Shown: piece by piece, positions 1-10,632 of the stretch
Numbering within the stretch: the first letter of the stretch is position 1
Layout of the letters: every line of letters begins with the position of its first letter
NCBI RefSeq assembly: GCF_964199755.1
Contig: NC_133907.1
Location: forward strand, 5,213,001-5,277,000
Length of the DNA: 64,000 nt
Source of the DNA: Larus michahellis
Taxonomy: Eukaryota > Chordata > Aves > Charadriiformes > Laridae
Direction: 5' to 3'
The notes under the pieces: model-generated
The model's input: the letters and a program-made list of their open reading frames with translations, nothing else
What the model was told of the DNA's origin: nothing
The model's database searches: none
Made by a program: the position numbers and the translations under genes

Positions 1-213
1 CAGAGACCCCCCTGCAGCCCCAGGATGGGGACCCCCAGCACACCGAGCAGCCTTGGTGGGGAGCTCAGCCCCTGCGTGCCAAGGGGTGCCCCACTCGGAC
101 AGGGAGCCAAAGGCAGCCCCGACCGCAGCCTCGCCAGAGCGAGGAGGAGTAGGCAACAGGCCAGCCGGCATTGGCATCAGTCCCAGCGGCAAGGCCCTGC
201 CTGTCCTGCCCCT

Positions 214-233
214 TCACTGTGACTCTGCAAAAC
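214..233 (+). promoter_or_regulatory. Antioxidant response element (NRF2/small MAF site) of SRXN1
   Basis: The core GTGACTCTGC (219-228) fits RTGACnnnGC exactly. The extended consensus TMAnnRTGAYnnnGCRwwww is met from TCA at 214 to the A-run after GC, except for the last W. SRXN1 is a known NRF2 target in mammals, so the site makes sense here. Its position only 36 bases before the upstream in-frame ATG (255) suggests that transcription starts downstream of it and that the ATG at 378 is the usual start (inference). Confidence 0.75.
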
Positions 234-377
234 AGCGGGGCGGTGGCGGTGACGATGGCGATGGCCAGGACAGGAGGAAGCAGAGGGGCTCGGCTGGGCG
301 CTGTGCTGCTCGGGGCGGAGCGGCAGGCTCAGCCGTCCGGGCAGGAGGAAGGACGAGGCCAGCTCCTGGTAGCAGCA

Positions 378-863
378 ATGGCGGAGGACGGAGACCAGAG
401 CATCCACACGCAGCACATCTTGGCTGTGCACAACGTGCCCATGAGTGTCCTCATCCGGCCCATTCCCGCGGAGCTGGAGCCGGGCAAGGTGCAGAGCCTG
501 ATGGAGACCCTGCAGGTGAGCGCAGCCCCGATCCCCCCAGGGTGTTGGGGACACTGACCCCTGCCACCCCGGGGGGCACTGCCAGGGAATCTCGCAGCAC
601 TGGGGCATGCCGGGGGTGCCGGGGTGTGCGTTGCTCTCGGGGGTGTCTCCCTTTTCCAGAAGGATCCCGAGCGGGTGCCCCCCATTGATGTGCTCTGGAT
701 CAAGGGCAGACAGGGCGGGGATTACTTCTATTCCTTCGGGGGCTGCCACCGCTTCGCCGCCCACCGGGCGCTCAACCGGGAGACCATCCCTGCCAAGATC
801 ATCCCGTCCACCCTCAGCGACCTCCGCACATACCTGGGCTCCTCCACGCCCCACCTGCGCTAG
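378..863 (+). CDS. SRXN1: Sulfiredoxin 1, two exons (378-515, 660-863)
   Basis: SRXN1 is the ATP-dependent enzyme that reduces cysteine-sulfinic acid on overoxidised 2-Cys peroxiredoxins, mainly in the cytosol. Exon 1 (378-515) ends before GTGAGC and exon 2 (660-863) follows a TTTTCCAG acceptor; the junction is phase 0 and the product is 113 aa. Seen motifs are AVHNVP and RPIP in exon 1, then [23 protein letters not shown] and [13 protein letters not shown] in exon 2. The catalytic cysteine is Cys75 in FGGCHR, 38 residues from the C-terminus as in human (Cys99 of 137). An in-frame ATG at 255 would give 154 aa with an Arg/Gly-rich N-terminus. Both ATGs have a purine at -3 and G at +4. I chose 378 because the antioxidant response element lies just before 255, but the human protein also has a low-complexity N-terminus, so the start is uncertain. 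Confidence 0.95.
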
Positions 864-2040
864 CCCGGTGCCCCGTGGGCTGAGCCGGGCCTGATCCTGG
901 CTCCCCGTGACCCTCCGGTGGGGTCATGGTCCCCCCGGTCCTGGGTGGGGTCCCTGCTGGGATGGGGTCCCCCCCGCGCCCCTCCAGCCGGGATGGGATA
1001 AGATCTCGCCGGCGCCGGGAGGCTCCCGGGGCGGTGCTGCGCGGCGGGGCCGGCAGGTGGCGCCATTGTGCCGCGCTGCGCCGCCCCGAGCGGCCGCGGG
1101 GACCGGGACGGGACGGAGCGGAGCGGGTCAACCGGGGCGGGACGGGACGAACCGGGGCGGGATGGGACGAAGCGGGACGGGATGGATCGGGACGGGACGA
1201 ACCGGGATGGGACGAAGCGGGACGGGATGGGACAAACCGGGACGGGATAGACCGGGACGGGATGAACCAGGGCGGGACAGGACGAACCGGGACAGGATGG
1301 ACCGGGACGGAGCAGGGTGAACCGGGGCGGGATGGGACGAACCAGAACACGATGGACCGGGATGGGACGAACCTGGACGGGATGAACCGGGATGGGACGG
1401 GATGGACTGCATGGGATGGGAGGGGACGCAACAGGACGAACCGGGACAGGATGAACTGGGACGGAATGAGAGGGGACGGGACGAACCTGGACAGAACGAA
1501 CCGGAATGGGCTGGGATGGGATGAACCGGGACATGGTTCAACCGGGACGGGATGGGCTCAACCAGGTCACAGCTCAGCCGGAACAGGCTGAACCGGGACT
1601 TGAGGGGCTGAACTGGGACACGACTCAATCGGAACAGACTGAATCGGGACGGGATGGGCTGAACCGGGGCATGGCTCAACCGGGACTGGCTGAATTGGAA
1701 CGGGCTGGAGCGGGGCACGCCGGAACTGGGCCAGGTCACAGCCCATGCAGGGCACAGCCGAACCGGGAAGGGATACAGGCAAACCGGGACACAGTGGAAT
1801 CGGGACACAGCCATACCAGGAGGAGGCACAGCCGAACCAGGCACAGCGAGTCCCCAGACCCCACCAGTGACTCTGGGCTCCCCCTGTGCCTGGGCTGGGA
1901 GGACCCTGAGCTGTGCCTGCACTGAATCCGCCTGGCCCCATCCCTAGACACATCCTGTGGTTCCCTTGTCCATGGGGGAGGTCTCTGGAATGGGGTGGGG
2001 GGGCATTGATTACTGCAGCTGGAATAAAGGCAATGAGACC
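864..2040 (+). other. SRXN1: Probable SRXN1 3' UTR with AATAAA at 2023-2028
   Basis: No canonical polyadenylation signal is seen between the SRXN1 stop codon and AATAAA at 2023-2028, so the transcript may run about 1.2 kb past the stop. If so, the minisatellite at 1128-1735 is transcribed as 3' UTR. The end point is an inference from the single signal; a non-canonical earlier signal is possible. Confidence 0.5.
1128..1735 (+). repeat. Minisatellite built from GGGAC/GGGAT pentamers
   Basis: The array alternates 15-base units (GAACCGGGACGGGAT) and 20-base units (the same plus GGGAC), with frequent single changes. From about 1550 it decays into longer, less regular units containing GGCTGAACCGGGAC. 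All lengths in the clean part are multiples of five, which points to growth by pentamer slippage. The strand is strongly G-rich, and open frames across the array are artefacts of the repeat. Confidence 0.9.
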
Positions 2041-2257
2041 CCCGCGGCTATGGGGCCTGGTACCGGGGGAGGATGGGGTCAGGAGCAGAATGCAGTGGCA
2101 CAGCCTGGCACGGTGTGGAGGCCTGGCACCTGCGACAACGGGTGGCTGTGGGCACAAGGGACAGGGATGGATGCTATGTTGGGGACCATGCTCTGCAAGG
2201 GGACAGCTGCTTTGCTGGGGGATGGAGGGTCTCTGGGGGGATGGAAGATCTCTGAGG

Positions 2258-2345
2258 GCATGGATGCTGTATTCGGGATGGATGCTGTGCTGGGGCACAG
2301 ATGCTGTGCTGGGGCACGGATGCTGTGCTGGGGACGGATGGTCTA
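2258..2345 (+). repeat. Short tandem repeat (GATGCTGTGCTGGGGCAC type)
   Basis: Three to four imperfect copies of a unit of about 18-22 bases, such as GGATGCTGTGCTGGGGCAC, follow one another. The array lies just after the probable SRXN1 polyadenylation signal. No function is evident. Confidence 0.7.
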
Positions 2346-2861
2346 CCAGACCACACTGGCATGCAGCTGAAGCCAGAGTCAGCTCTGGCCTGGCTGTGGG
2401 AGCACATGCATGCTGGGATGCTCTCATTTCTGCAAACGCCACGTCTTCACCCTATGTGCGGGCTGCAAAAACCACCCGGAGCATCCCATGGGCGTCTCGG
2501 CATCCCTTCTGAGCCAGGAAGCTCAGTCCAGGGAGGGGAAAGGCCACTGACTCACCCCACCGTGCTGTGAGTCAGCAGCAGGACTGGGACAGGAACCGTG
2601 GCTGGACACTTCTGTCCTCGCTCTGCCCCCTCGGCCACGCTCCTCCCCAGATGGATCCTGTCCTCCCAGGGCAGAAACGGGCTGGGGAGAGGGGTTGGGA
2701 GGAGGCCATGCAGCTCTGCGGGGCAGCGTGCACGGTGGGAGCTGGCAACACCGCCCGCTGGACGGGGCACGCTTTGCCACCGCCTGCCAGCACGGCGTTT
2801 CCGCAGGAACCACTTGGGGAGGAAAAGCAGGGTGGGCTGGGGGCTGCTGTTGTGCCAGAGC

Positions 2862-2911
2862 CTCCCTCCGGCCCCTTCCCTCACCTCCACGAAGGAAGGG
2901 GCCGGAGGGAG
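2862..2911. repeat. Perfect inverted repeat, 18-bp arms, 14-base loop
   Basis: The arms at 2862-2879 and 2894-2911 are exact reverse complements. They are very GC-rich (CCCTCCGGCCCCTTCC core) and separated by 14 bases. It lies in the intergenic region 5.3 kb before TCF15. No flanking terminal repeats or target duplication suggest a transposon. Confidence 0.85.
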
Positions 2912-4617
2912 ACTCCGGCGCGGCAGAGCTGCATGTGCCGCATCAAAGCCGCTCTCCGCCGGGAGGAAGCCCTGCAAGCATTCACCGAGAGAGCAGCCCT
3001 GGCCCGCGGCTCCCTGATGGGCCATAAATTTCTCGGAAGAATTGTGGCGTGCTAAAAAGTTTCCTCTTGTTAGAGAGCTGGGGCGGCGGGGGAGGGAGGA
3101 GGTGGCAGCTCCTGTAGCAGAACGGGACATCCCCTTCAAATGGGTGGCCCATGGCAGGGACTTGTTTTTGCCCAGGCCCCAGGCTGTGCCCCAAGTGCTG
3201 GGCATCTCCTGTGGGCTCTGCTTGCCCCCTTCTCCCGGGGTTTGTGCCCCTTACAAAGGGAGCTGGGTGTGAGGCAACTCAGCAGAGCTGGCACCACACG
3301 AGGGGGGATGAACCGAGGCTGCCTGAATCCTACAACCCCCTCTCCCACGTGCCTGCACCTCACGGAGGCTTCTTCCAGCTGGGAGACTCGCTGCAGGGTC
3401 CACTCTTCCAGCTTCCATCCCCTGCGAAAGTGTGCCAGGCCATCCCTGCCAGCCCAGCCCCGCGGGTGCCCCGTGACACTGCTCCTGGGGCTTGGTGGCA
3501 CCGGCACATCCCGGGGATGGCACGGTGCAGGCAGTGTGACCTGACTCCCAGCCTGTGCTGCCGGTGCCGCAAACCCCTGGCTGGCACAGGAGCGGGTCTT
3601 GCCAGAGCTGGCGATATCTGCATCGGCTCTGTCCGTCCGTCCCTCCATCCCTCCACCTGTCCCCCTTCCCTCTGCCTGACCCGTGGGGTCTCCGGTGTCG
3701 CCGGCTGACAGCCGATCCTGGCTGCCTCCAATCCATTCGTTCCAGGGCAGGAACAAAGGCGCTTTGTGGGCTCCCCCCCGGCCTGGGGCAGGGGTGGGGG
3801 GGGGTCCCGGCTCCGGAACTGGGACAGACTTCCCCGCGCGACAGGCGTGTAATGCCTTCCAGACCAGCAGCCCCGGCCCGCAGGTACAGCCCTGCAGGCA
3901 GAGGGGGCCTGGGGCTCCCACGCTGCCCCGGGGACACACTGGGACACCCTGACGCAGCCCCGACCCCGGGGGGGGTGGTGTCAGGCAGGGACCTCTCCCA
4001 GGTCAGGGGCTGCTCTCGTAGAGAAATGCGCCTGCTCCCCAAAAGGTTTCACGACACCCCATCCCCTTGAGCCCGTTTCGCTGCTCCTCCCCACCCAAGG
4101 GGGCTCCCAGGTTTGGCGGCTCTGGTCTCCCTGACTGGGCAAGCAGGGACAGCCACCCTTTGGATGAGACCCCGTCCCAGTGGGAAGCAGCTGGACTCGG
4201 ATGCTGCATGAGCCCGGCCGGCCAGGGCAGAGCTGCCCGAGCTCATCTGCAACAGGGCAGCACCGCGGGGCTCACCTGAACTGCCCCAAATCCGGGGAGC
4301 TGCAGGTAGAAGGGCAAGTTCTGGCCATCCCCCTGTGCTGGGGGGCTGACTGGGGGCTGTGGGTGAGCAGGGCCAGGCAGCGCCCTCAGGGGTCTTGCTG
4401 GGATGGGATGGGATTGGATATGATGGGATGGGATGGGTCAGGTCAGTCCAGCACTGCTTCACCAGGGCCCGGCAGGGTCAGGTCCGGCGTCCTGGCAGCC
4501 ACATGTGCCGGCGTTGCCGTGGGTCTGGAATCCATTTGCCTCGCCGGCAGCAGTGTTTTCCCAGCAGGGCCGGAGCGGCCCCGTGGGGCTGGGGGCAGCC
4601 CTGGCCTCCTGGCCCAT

Positions 4618-4672
4618 CTGCTCCCTGTTTATTTTCTTACACTTAAGTATCACCTCGCAGATAAACACTCCC
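4618..4672. promoter_or_regulatory. Candidate enhancer core with forkhead and NKX-like sites
   Basis: A short AT-rich island in GC-rich surroundings holds TGTTTATTT (4625-4633), CACTTAAG and, on the other strand sense, GATAAACA, with a near-symmetric arrangement. TGTTTATTT and GATAAACA fit forkhead sites and CACTTAAG fits NKX2-type sites. It is 3.5 kb upstream of TCF15, a somite gene known to act downstream of FOXC factors. The regulatory role is inferred. Confidence 0.35.
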
Positions 4673-5381
4673 CGGAGCGGGGGGCAGGGGACATTTCCCC
4701 AGCAGCGGAGGCAGGACCCGGCCCTCGGGGCATCCAGCACCCCAACGCCAGGGATGCCCTCCTGCAGTGGCCAGCCTGCACCTGGGGGGTGCCTGTTGGG
4801 TTGGGCTGGGGCCATGGCTGCGATCCCATGCTCAAGCCATGTCCCTTCCGTGCCACGTGTCCCATGCAGGGTCCCATCCAGCCCCTGCCCACCGCACATG
4901 CCCGACCCACGTCCTGCTCCACGCCCAGGGCTGTCAGCCCTCAGCCCGGTGGCCAGTTTGTTTGGCCGGATCATCTGGGAGAGCCATGATGCCAAACACA
5001 ACCGCATCTTGGCACCCGCTCAATCCGGCTGCGCGGCGCAGCGACTGGCGGGATGTTTGCGATGCTGCGGCCCCCGGCTGCGCCTCGTGCCGCCCGGCTG
5101 AGTCAGACCCGAGGTGCTCAGGGCCGGGGGATGGACTGGGAGGGGGGTGTCCAGGCACCGGGACGCACGTCCTGTCCCGCGCGCCTGCCGGGCAGCACAG
5201 GAAAACCCGGCTGCTGCCGCCGCGCGTCCTCCCGTCCCAGCGGCAGCAGCATCCGCAGGCAGCTGCCAGCTGGACAGGCAGCGTTTGCTGCTTCCCCTGG
5301 CTCCCGTTCCTCTCCTGGCCAGGACTGCCGGCTCCTTCTGTCCGTCTGTCCTGCCGTCTGCAGGACCCGGTGGGGCAGTGG

Positions 5382-5710
5382 TGACACACACACACGTGTG
5401 TGCCGGGCTGGGGAGGTCTCTGCGGCAGGAAGCGGTGGCAGTCGGGGTGTACACGGACACGCTGCGCGCACCAGCGCACACATGCATGCACACGCGTGCA
5501 CAGGCACATACTCACACGCGTGTGTAACTGCATCCACACGTGCACGCCCCCCCGTACTCACATATATCCAGGCACAGACATGCATGGATACGCACGTCGG
5601 TGCCCACACGCCCACACATACATGTGTACAGCTGCACCTCCATGCCAACGCACGCAGATCCATGCACACACCTTCTTCATGCACACGCATGCACATGTAT
5701 GCACTGCTGC
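5382..5710. repeat. Degenerate CA/TG and CACACG-rich microsatellite
   Basis: A run of alternating purine-pyrimidine sequence contains many CACACG, GCATGCAC, CACGTGTG and ACATGCATG blocks. A pure CA stretch occurs near 5388-5397. Such sequence can adopt Z-DNA. It holds no coding signal. Confidence 0.8.
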
Positions 5711-8036
5711 CCCCACCCCACACCGAGCCGTCTCCAAAACCTGCTGCTCCTTCCCTGCCCATGTCCCCAAGTGCCCCGTCCTCCACCACAACAGCACAAG
5801 CCACCAGCACCCCACGCGTGCCCGTACCCCCCAGAAACACCCCAGGGCAGCTCGGCTGGGCCCCGGGCCCAGGCTCTCCCCCCCCAGCCTGCCCCCGTCA
5901 GCTGGTGGCCATGTGTGGGGCGGCCACAGCTGAGTACACAGCCCCTGCCATCAGTCTTGCCGCCTGTCAGGGCCGGGGGCTGCTGTGGCCCCCCAGCCAC
6001 AGCCCAGCGGGACGCCGGGACGAGAATGGGGCGAGAGCAGGGGCTCCCCTCTCCGTGCAGGCACCTGCCTGCTCCCTGCCTGCTGCGCCAAGGGCTTCCC
6101 CATCCCCATCCCTGCCTCGGGCATCTCTGCAGGGGGAGAAACAGCCCCTGGGCAGGGGCTGTTGCCAGGGTCAGGAGAGGGCCGGGTTCCCTCGAAGGCA
6201 TGGATGCACAGCGAGGGGTGGCAGGGGATGGAGCCAGCAAGGGCCACATCCCCATGGCAGTGCGGACACCTGGCACAGACATGCACACCCCCAGCCCCAG
6301 CAGGACCTCCGGCCCCCGGCGCGGCCCTCTGCCCCCCGCCGTGTGATTTACGGGCTCTGAGCACGCAGACAAATGGCGAAGGAAAACAGGGCAGGGGGTC
6401 CCGCAGGCAAGGGGCTGCCTGCGCCCCACGGAGGGGAGAGGGGCCGTTTGCTCACAGCTGGGCTGGCAGGCAGCGACCCAGTGGTGGTGCCAGCGCCAGG
6501 GAGCATGGCTGCCCCTGCCACAGTCCCAACAGTGACAAGCTTAGGCACACGTGAGGCGAGACCCAGGGGGACCCACCGACCCAGGAACCACCTCGCAAGC
6601 TCCGGTTCCACAGCCATGGGGGCCACGGGGCATAGTGGGACGTGAAGCCACCCTGTCCTGTTGCCCCCAGACCCCCCCCACCAGCCACCTCCCTCTGGGG
6701 GTTGCAACATGCCCACTGCATTCCACCACTGCCATCCCAGCCCCTGGCAAGCCCCCCAGCTGGCCCTTTTTGCCTCATTAGCTGGAGATTTCCCCCAGCA
6801 TCCCCCTCTGGCTGTGGGACTGCCAGCCAGATGGGGACCACAGCCAGAATGGGTTGTCACCTTGGCCACCACCAGGCCTTGAGGCCATGTCCCCACCAGC
6901 CCCAGGACCATCCGCTGGGAGCCGGGTCCTGCCCTCCATTTGCCTTTGCCGCTTGACCTGCCTTGCCCGGAGCATCCTCGAGCTGCCGACCTCTGCTCAG
7001 CCACAGGCTGGGGAGGAAGGCAGGCAGGAAGCCTCCTGCCTGCTCCGCTCAGCTGGCCATCCCCCTGCCTGCTCTCAGCGGTGCCGGGCTTGGGCCGGGG
7101 GGGTGAAGTCAGAGTAGGACCACAAAGACCTCCCCAGTGAGGAGGAGCAGGGGGTGGCCATCGCCTGCGGTAGCGGGTGCCCAGGAAGGACCGAAAGCTG
7201 ACTGCAGGCTGGGGGGCACTTCCAGCCCTCCCCAGGACACCGGTGGCTCCCGCTGCTGCCAGCTCAGCTCTCCCCTCACAGGAAAAGGCTCCGTGTTTCC
7301 ACTGCCAGCACACACCTTCCTCCTGAGCGGGAGGAAACGCTCCTGGCTGCCTGGCAGTGCTGCCTGCAACGCTCTCTGTGCCCCTGTCCCCTCCCGCAGC
7401 GGGCAGGCAGGGTGCCAGGCTCCGGGAACAGAGGGGCGAGGGGTGCAGAGCATCCTCACAGGGCTGCCTGCCCTCACTGCTCCCTGCCCACCCTGGGCAT
7501 CCTCCTGGGCACAGGTCCCATCCCAGTGGGACACGGTGGGTGCGGGAAGCAGCGTATCCCCTGGCCAGGCACTGGCATCCCATCCGATAAATGCCCTGGG
7601 GACCACACTGGTGCCACCCGCTCCCCGGGTACGTCCCCCATCCCGGGTTCTGCACCCCTTCTTCACCCCATGCTGCCCTGCGTGGGACCCGGGGCTGGCA
7701 GGGGACAGCCGGGCAGGGGCTGGGAACACTCTGCCCACGGGCTGGCACTGCTCTGCAGGTGCTGGTGGCCGAGGGCTGCAGCACAGGGAGGTGGCCATGT
7801 GGTGGCCCTGGCACTGTCTGTGGCACCGCCAGAGTCTGTTACCACCATGGGCACGACCTGGAGCCCAGCCCTGGGTGCAAGGTGCCTGTGGCCAGGGCCA
7901 GCGTGACGGAGCAGGGCCAGGCCCGTGGCCGGAGCCAGCACTGGCTCCCGCGGGCTGGGGCGAGGACGCTGGCCTCTGGCCGGCGGCTCGGGGGGCCGGC
8001 TGGGGGTGGGCTCCGGCGCCAGCCCCTCCCCGGCCG

Positions 8037-8043
8037 TATAAAT
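8037..8043 (+). promoter_or_regulatory. TCF15: TATA box of TCF15
   Basis: TATAAAT lies in GC-rich sequence 170 bases before the TCF15 start codon and would put the transcription start near 8068, giving a 5' UTR of about 145 bases. No other TATA-like sequence is nearby. Confidence 0.7.
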
Positions 8044-8212
8044 CCCAATTCCCCCCGCAGACAGCCATCCCAGCCCCGCTTGGCCGCTGGAGCAGAGCAG
8101 CAGCGGGAAGGCGTCCGGAGCCGGCTGTCGCAGCCGTGTCGACAGGGAAAGGCTCCCCGCAGCCTGGGGGGGTCCCCCCGGCAGGGCCGGGGGCACGGGC
8201 GGGCACCCCGTC

Positions 8213-10632
8213 ATGGCTTTCACCATGCTGCGTCCCGTGGCCGCCCGCGTGCTCTACCCCGACCTCAGCATCCTCTCGGAGGACGAGGAGAACCGGAGCG
8301 AGAGCGACACGTCGGACCAGTCGTTCGGCTGCTGCGAGGGTGCCGAGGCTCGCCGCAAGCTGCCGCGGAAGCCGGGGCCGATGGTGATGGTGAAGCAGAG
8401 GCAGGCGGCCAACGCGCGGGAGCGGGACCGGACCCAAAGCGTCAACACGGCCTTCACCGCCCTGCGGACCCTCATCCCCACTGAGCCGGTGGATCGGAAG
8501 CTGTCCAAGATCGAGACCCTCCGCCTGGCTTCCAGCTACATCTCCCACCTGGCCAACGTCCTGCTGCTGGGCGAGGGCTGCGAGGACGGGCAACCCTGCT
8601 TCAGTGCCATCTACGGGGCCAAGGGCGACCTGGACAGCAAGCAGCCCCGCAGCATCTGCACCTTCTGCCTCAGCAACCAGCGGAAAGGGGTGAGCGGGGT
8701 GGTGGGACGGGGGCAGGAGGGTCAGCACGTCCCCGTGGGGTGGAGGGCAGCAGCCCCTGCCCAGGCTGAGGGGGGCAGGAGGCTCGGCACTTCTCAGCGA
8801 GAACCGCAGGCTCTGCCTCCAGCCCCCGCCGGAGGTTTTGGCTGCTCCCGGACAAATCCTGCTCGTAGCCGCACGCCCACAGCTCCTGCTCGCGTCAGAG
8901 GGCCGGGCTGCTCCCCCACGTCCGTCCGGGATGGGAGGTCTCGGGGGGGTTAAACAGTCACCCCAGTGCTGGGGGCACTCGGCCGCCCCAGGAGGCAGAA
9001 TTCAGAGCTGGAAGGCTGACCCTGTCCCCTTTTCCCTACCCCACCAGCCCCTCCGGCTGCCCCAGGCAGCACCCTGACATGATGGAGACAGGCAGGGCAC
9101 AGCAGACGTGGGGCAGCCACACAGGGCTCCCTGACCCGTGGCCGCTCAGGGTCTGTTGCTGGTGCCAGCACGAATCCCACCCAGGGCAGGGGGCTGAGCT
9201 GGGCACCCCTACCCTGTCTTGCCCTGCCCTGACAGGCTGACTCCCCCCTGTGGCTAGGGGGGCACCTAGGGGGGCTGCCGCTGCCCACGCCAGTGTCCTG
9301 GGTGCCTCTGCCCCTGGGATGGGCCATGCAGGATGCGGGATGAGGGGTTGGGCGGGCCCCTGCCCACAGCAGTACCTGGAGGTACCACGAGCACCTCCAG
9401 GTACTGCTGTGGGCAGGGGCTGCCGGACTTGTCACCATCCCCACAAGACCCCCCAGCTGTCCCATGCGTGACCCTGAGCAGTGTGGCCACGGGGCCCCGC
9501 ACCAGTCCTTGGGGCTCTTTCGGTTTCTGCTGCTCCATTTTTAATTGCTCCTCCTGCTCCCTCCCCCCCCCTGCTCCAACTTCGCTGGCCAGACTCTGCT
9601 GCCTCCCCAGCTCTCCCCGGGGGACCCTCAGCCCCGGTCCTTGGCAGAGCTGTCCCCAGCTGGGACACTGCAGCCAGGGCTGAGCTGCGACCCTGGGCTG
9701 CTACCCAGGGCCGGAGCTGGGGGGCTGGCACGGTGCTGGACCCCCCAGGGGACCGTGCAGAGGCACTGGGGCTGGGGACCTCCTGTGGCACCTGAGACCC
9801 TGGGGGCAATGGCAGGAGCTGGGCTGGGACCCGACTCTGCACCTCCCAGCTCTGGGGCTGAGCTGGAAACGTGCTGGGCTGGAAGGGTGCCATACTGGGC
9901 TGGAAATGGGCTGTACTGGGCCATGCCAAGCTGTGCTAGGCTGGAAATGGGTTGGGCTGGGCTGGAAATGGAGTGGGTTGGAACTGGGCTGTGCTGGGCC
10001 ATGCTGAGTGGTGCTGGTCTGGGTTGTGGGGGCAGTACTGGGCTCTGCTGAGCTGTGCTGCGTTATACTGGGCTGAAGCTGTGCTGGGAGGTGGGGCTGA
10101 GCCTCCTCTTCCCTGCAGGGCCATGGGTCTGTCCAGGGCTTTGGGTCTGTCCTGGGGATGTGGGTCTGTCTGGGGGCCATGGGTCTGTCCAGGGCTGTGG
10201 GTCTGTCCGGGGGCTGTGGGTCTGTCCAGGGCTGCAGGTCTGCCCTGGAGCAGCGCCAGCCCTGCCCATGGTGGCACTGAGCAGCCATGGAGACCGTGTC
10301 CCTGCAGGGTGACACAGCCACAGGTGGTCCCCCCGCAGCAGCCACCCCACAGCCGTCTACCCAGCCGCTCGCTGGGCACAGCCCCATCTGTCTGTCCATC
10401 CTGGGCAGCTCTGAGCAGCCTCAGGACCGGGGCACCAGCCCTTTCGGAGCAGCTCATCCGTGCGGAGCCGGCGCAGGGCAGCGGTGGGCAGGAGTGGGGC
10501 ACCTCCAGCCAGGACCCCCCCCCTGGCGCCTGCAGCTTTCTCCTCCTCTCTCCACAGGGCGGCCGGAGGGACCTCGGGGGCAACTGCCTGAAGGTTCGGG
10601 GGGTGACCCCCCTGCGAGTGTCACGGAGATGA
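8213..10632 (+). CDS. TCF15: TCF15 / paraxis, bHLH factor, exons 8213-8689 and 10558-10632
   Basis: Paraxis is a class II bHLH transcription factor that dimerises with E proteins and controls somite epithelialisation and paraxial mesoderm patterning. Exon 1 (477 bases) ends before GTGAGC and exon 2 (75 bases) follows CTCTCCACAG; the junction is phase 0 and the protein is 183 aa. It begins [17 protein letters not shown], then the acidic [19 protein letters not shown]. The bHLH spans about residues 63-115, with basic region [16 protein letters not shown] and helix 2 [15 protein letters not shown]. After it come [15 protein letters not shown] and the exon-2 tail [14 protein letters not shown]. 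This tail and [12 protein letters not shown] are diagnostic for TCF15 over TCF21 or scleraxis. Compared with human it lacks the glycine-rich insertion before the bHLH. Confidence 0.97.
9356..9420. repeat. Perfect 28-bp inverted repeat in the TCF15 intron
   Basis: The arms at 9356-9383 and 9393-9420 are exact reverse complements, separated by nine bases (ACCACGAGC). The stem includes CAGCAGTACCTGGAGGT and its complement. It sits in the intron of TCF15, so transcription would produce a fully paired 28-bp RNA hairpin. No known element or microRNA is recognised. A recent palindromic duplication or an assembly fold-back are alternatives. Confidence 0.9.
9870..10110 (+). repeat. Degenerate GCTGGAAATGG / GGGCTGTGCT tandem repeat
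   Basis: Imperfect copies of CTGGGCTGGAAATGG and ACTGGGCTGTGCTGGGCCATG alternate through this part of the TCF15 intron. The unit length varies. The sequence is G-rich on the transcribed-sense strand. Confidence 0.8.
10121..10246 (+). repeat. Minisatellite, unit TGGGTCTGTCCAGGGCTG
   Basis: About seven copies of an 18-21 base unit (GGGTCTGTCC followed by GGGCTGT or GGGGCCA) follow the previous repeat directly. It lies 300 bases before TCF15 exon 2. Confidence 0.85.

Larger units (their letters stand above)
2041..8030. other. SRXN1-TCF15 intergenic region, no gene seen
   Basis: About 6 kb of GC-rich DNA. Open frames occur on all strands but carry no recognisable domain and are explained by base composition. 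I see a perfect 18-bp hairpin (2862-2911), an AT-richer island with forkhead-like sites (4618-4672), a degenerate CA/TG-rich repeat (5382-5710) and a GGGAT-like patch (4399-4440). Nothing else is recognised. Confidence 0.7.

Noticed and set aside
7109-8728. Open frame of 539 codons on the minus strand across TCF15 exon 1
   Set aside because: It is antisense to a conserved bHLH exon, rich in Pro/Ala/Gly/Arg and without domains; high GC removes stop codons by chance.
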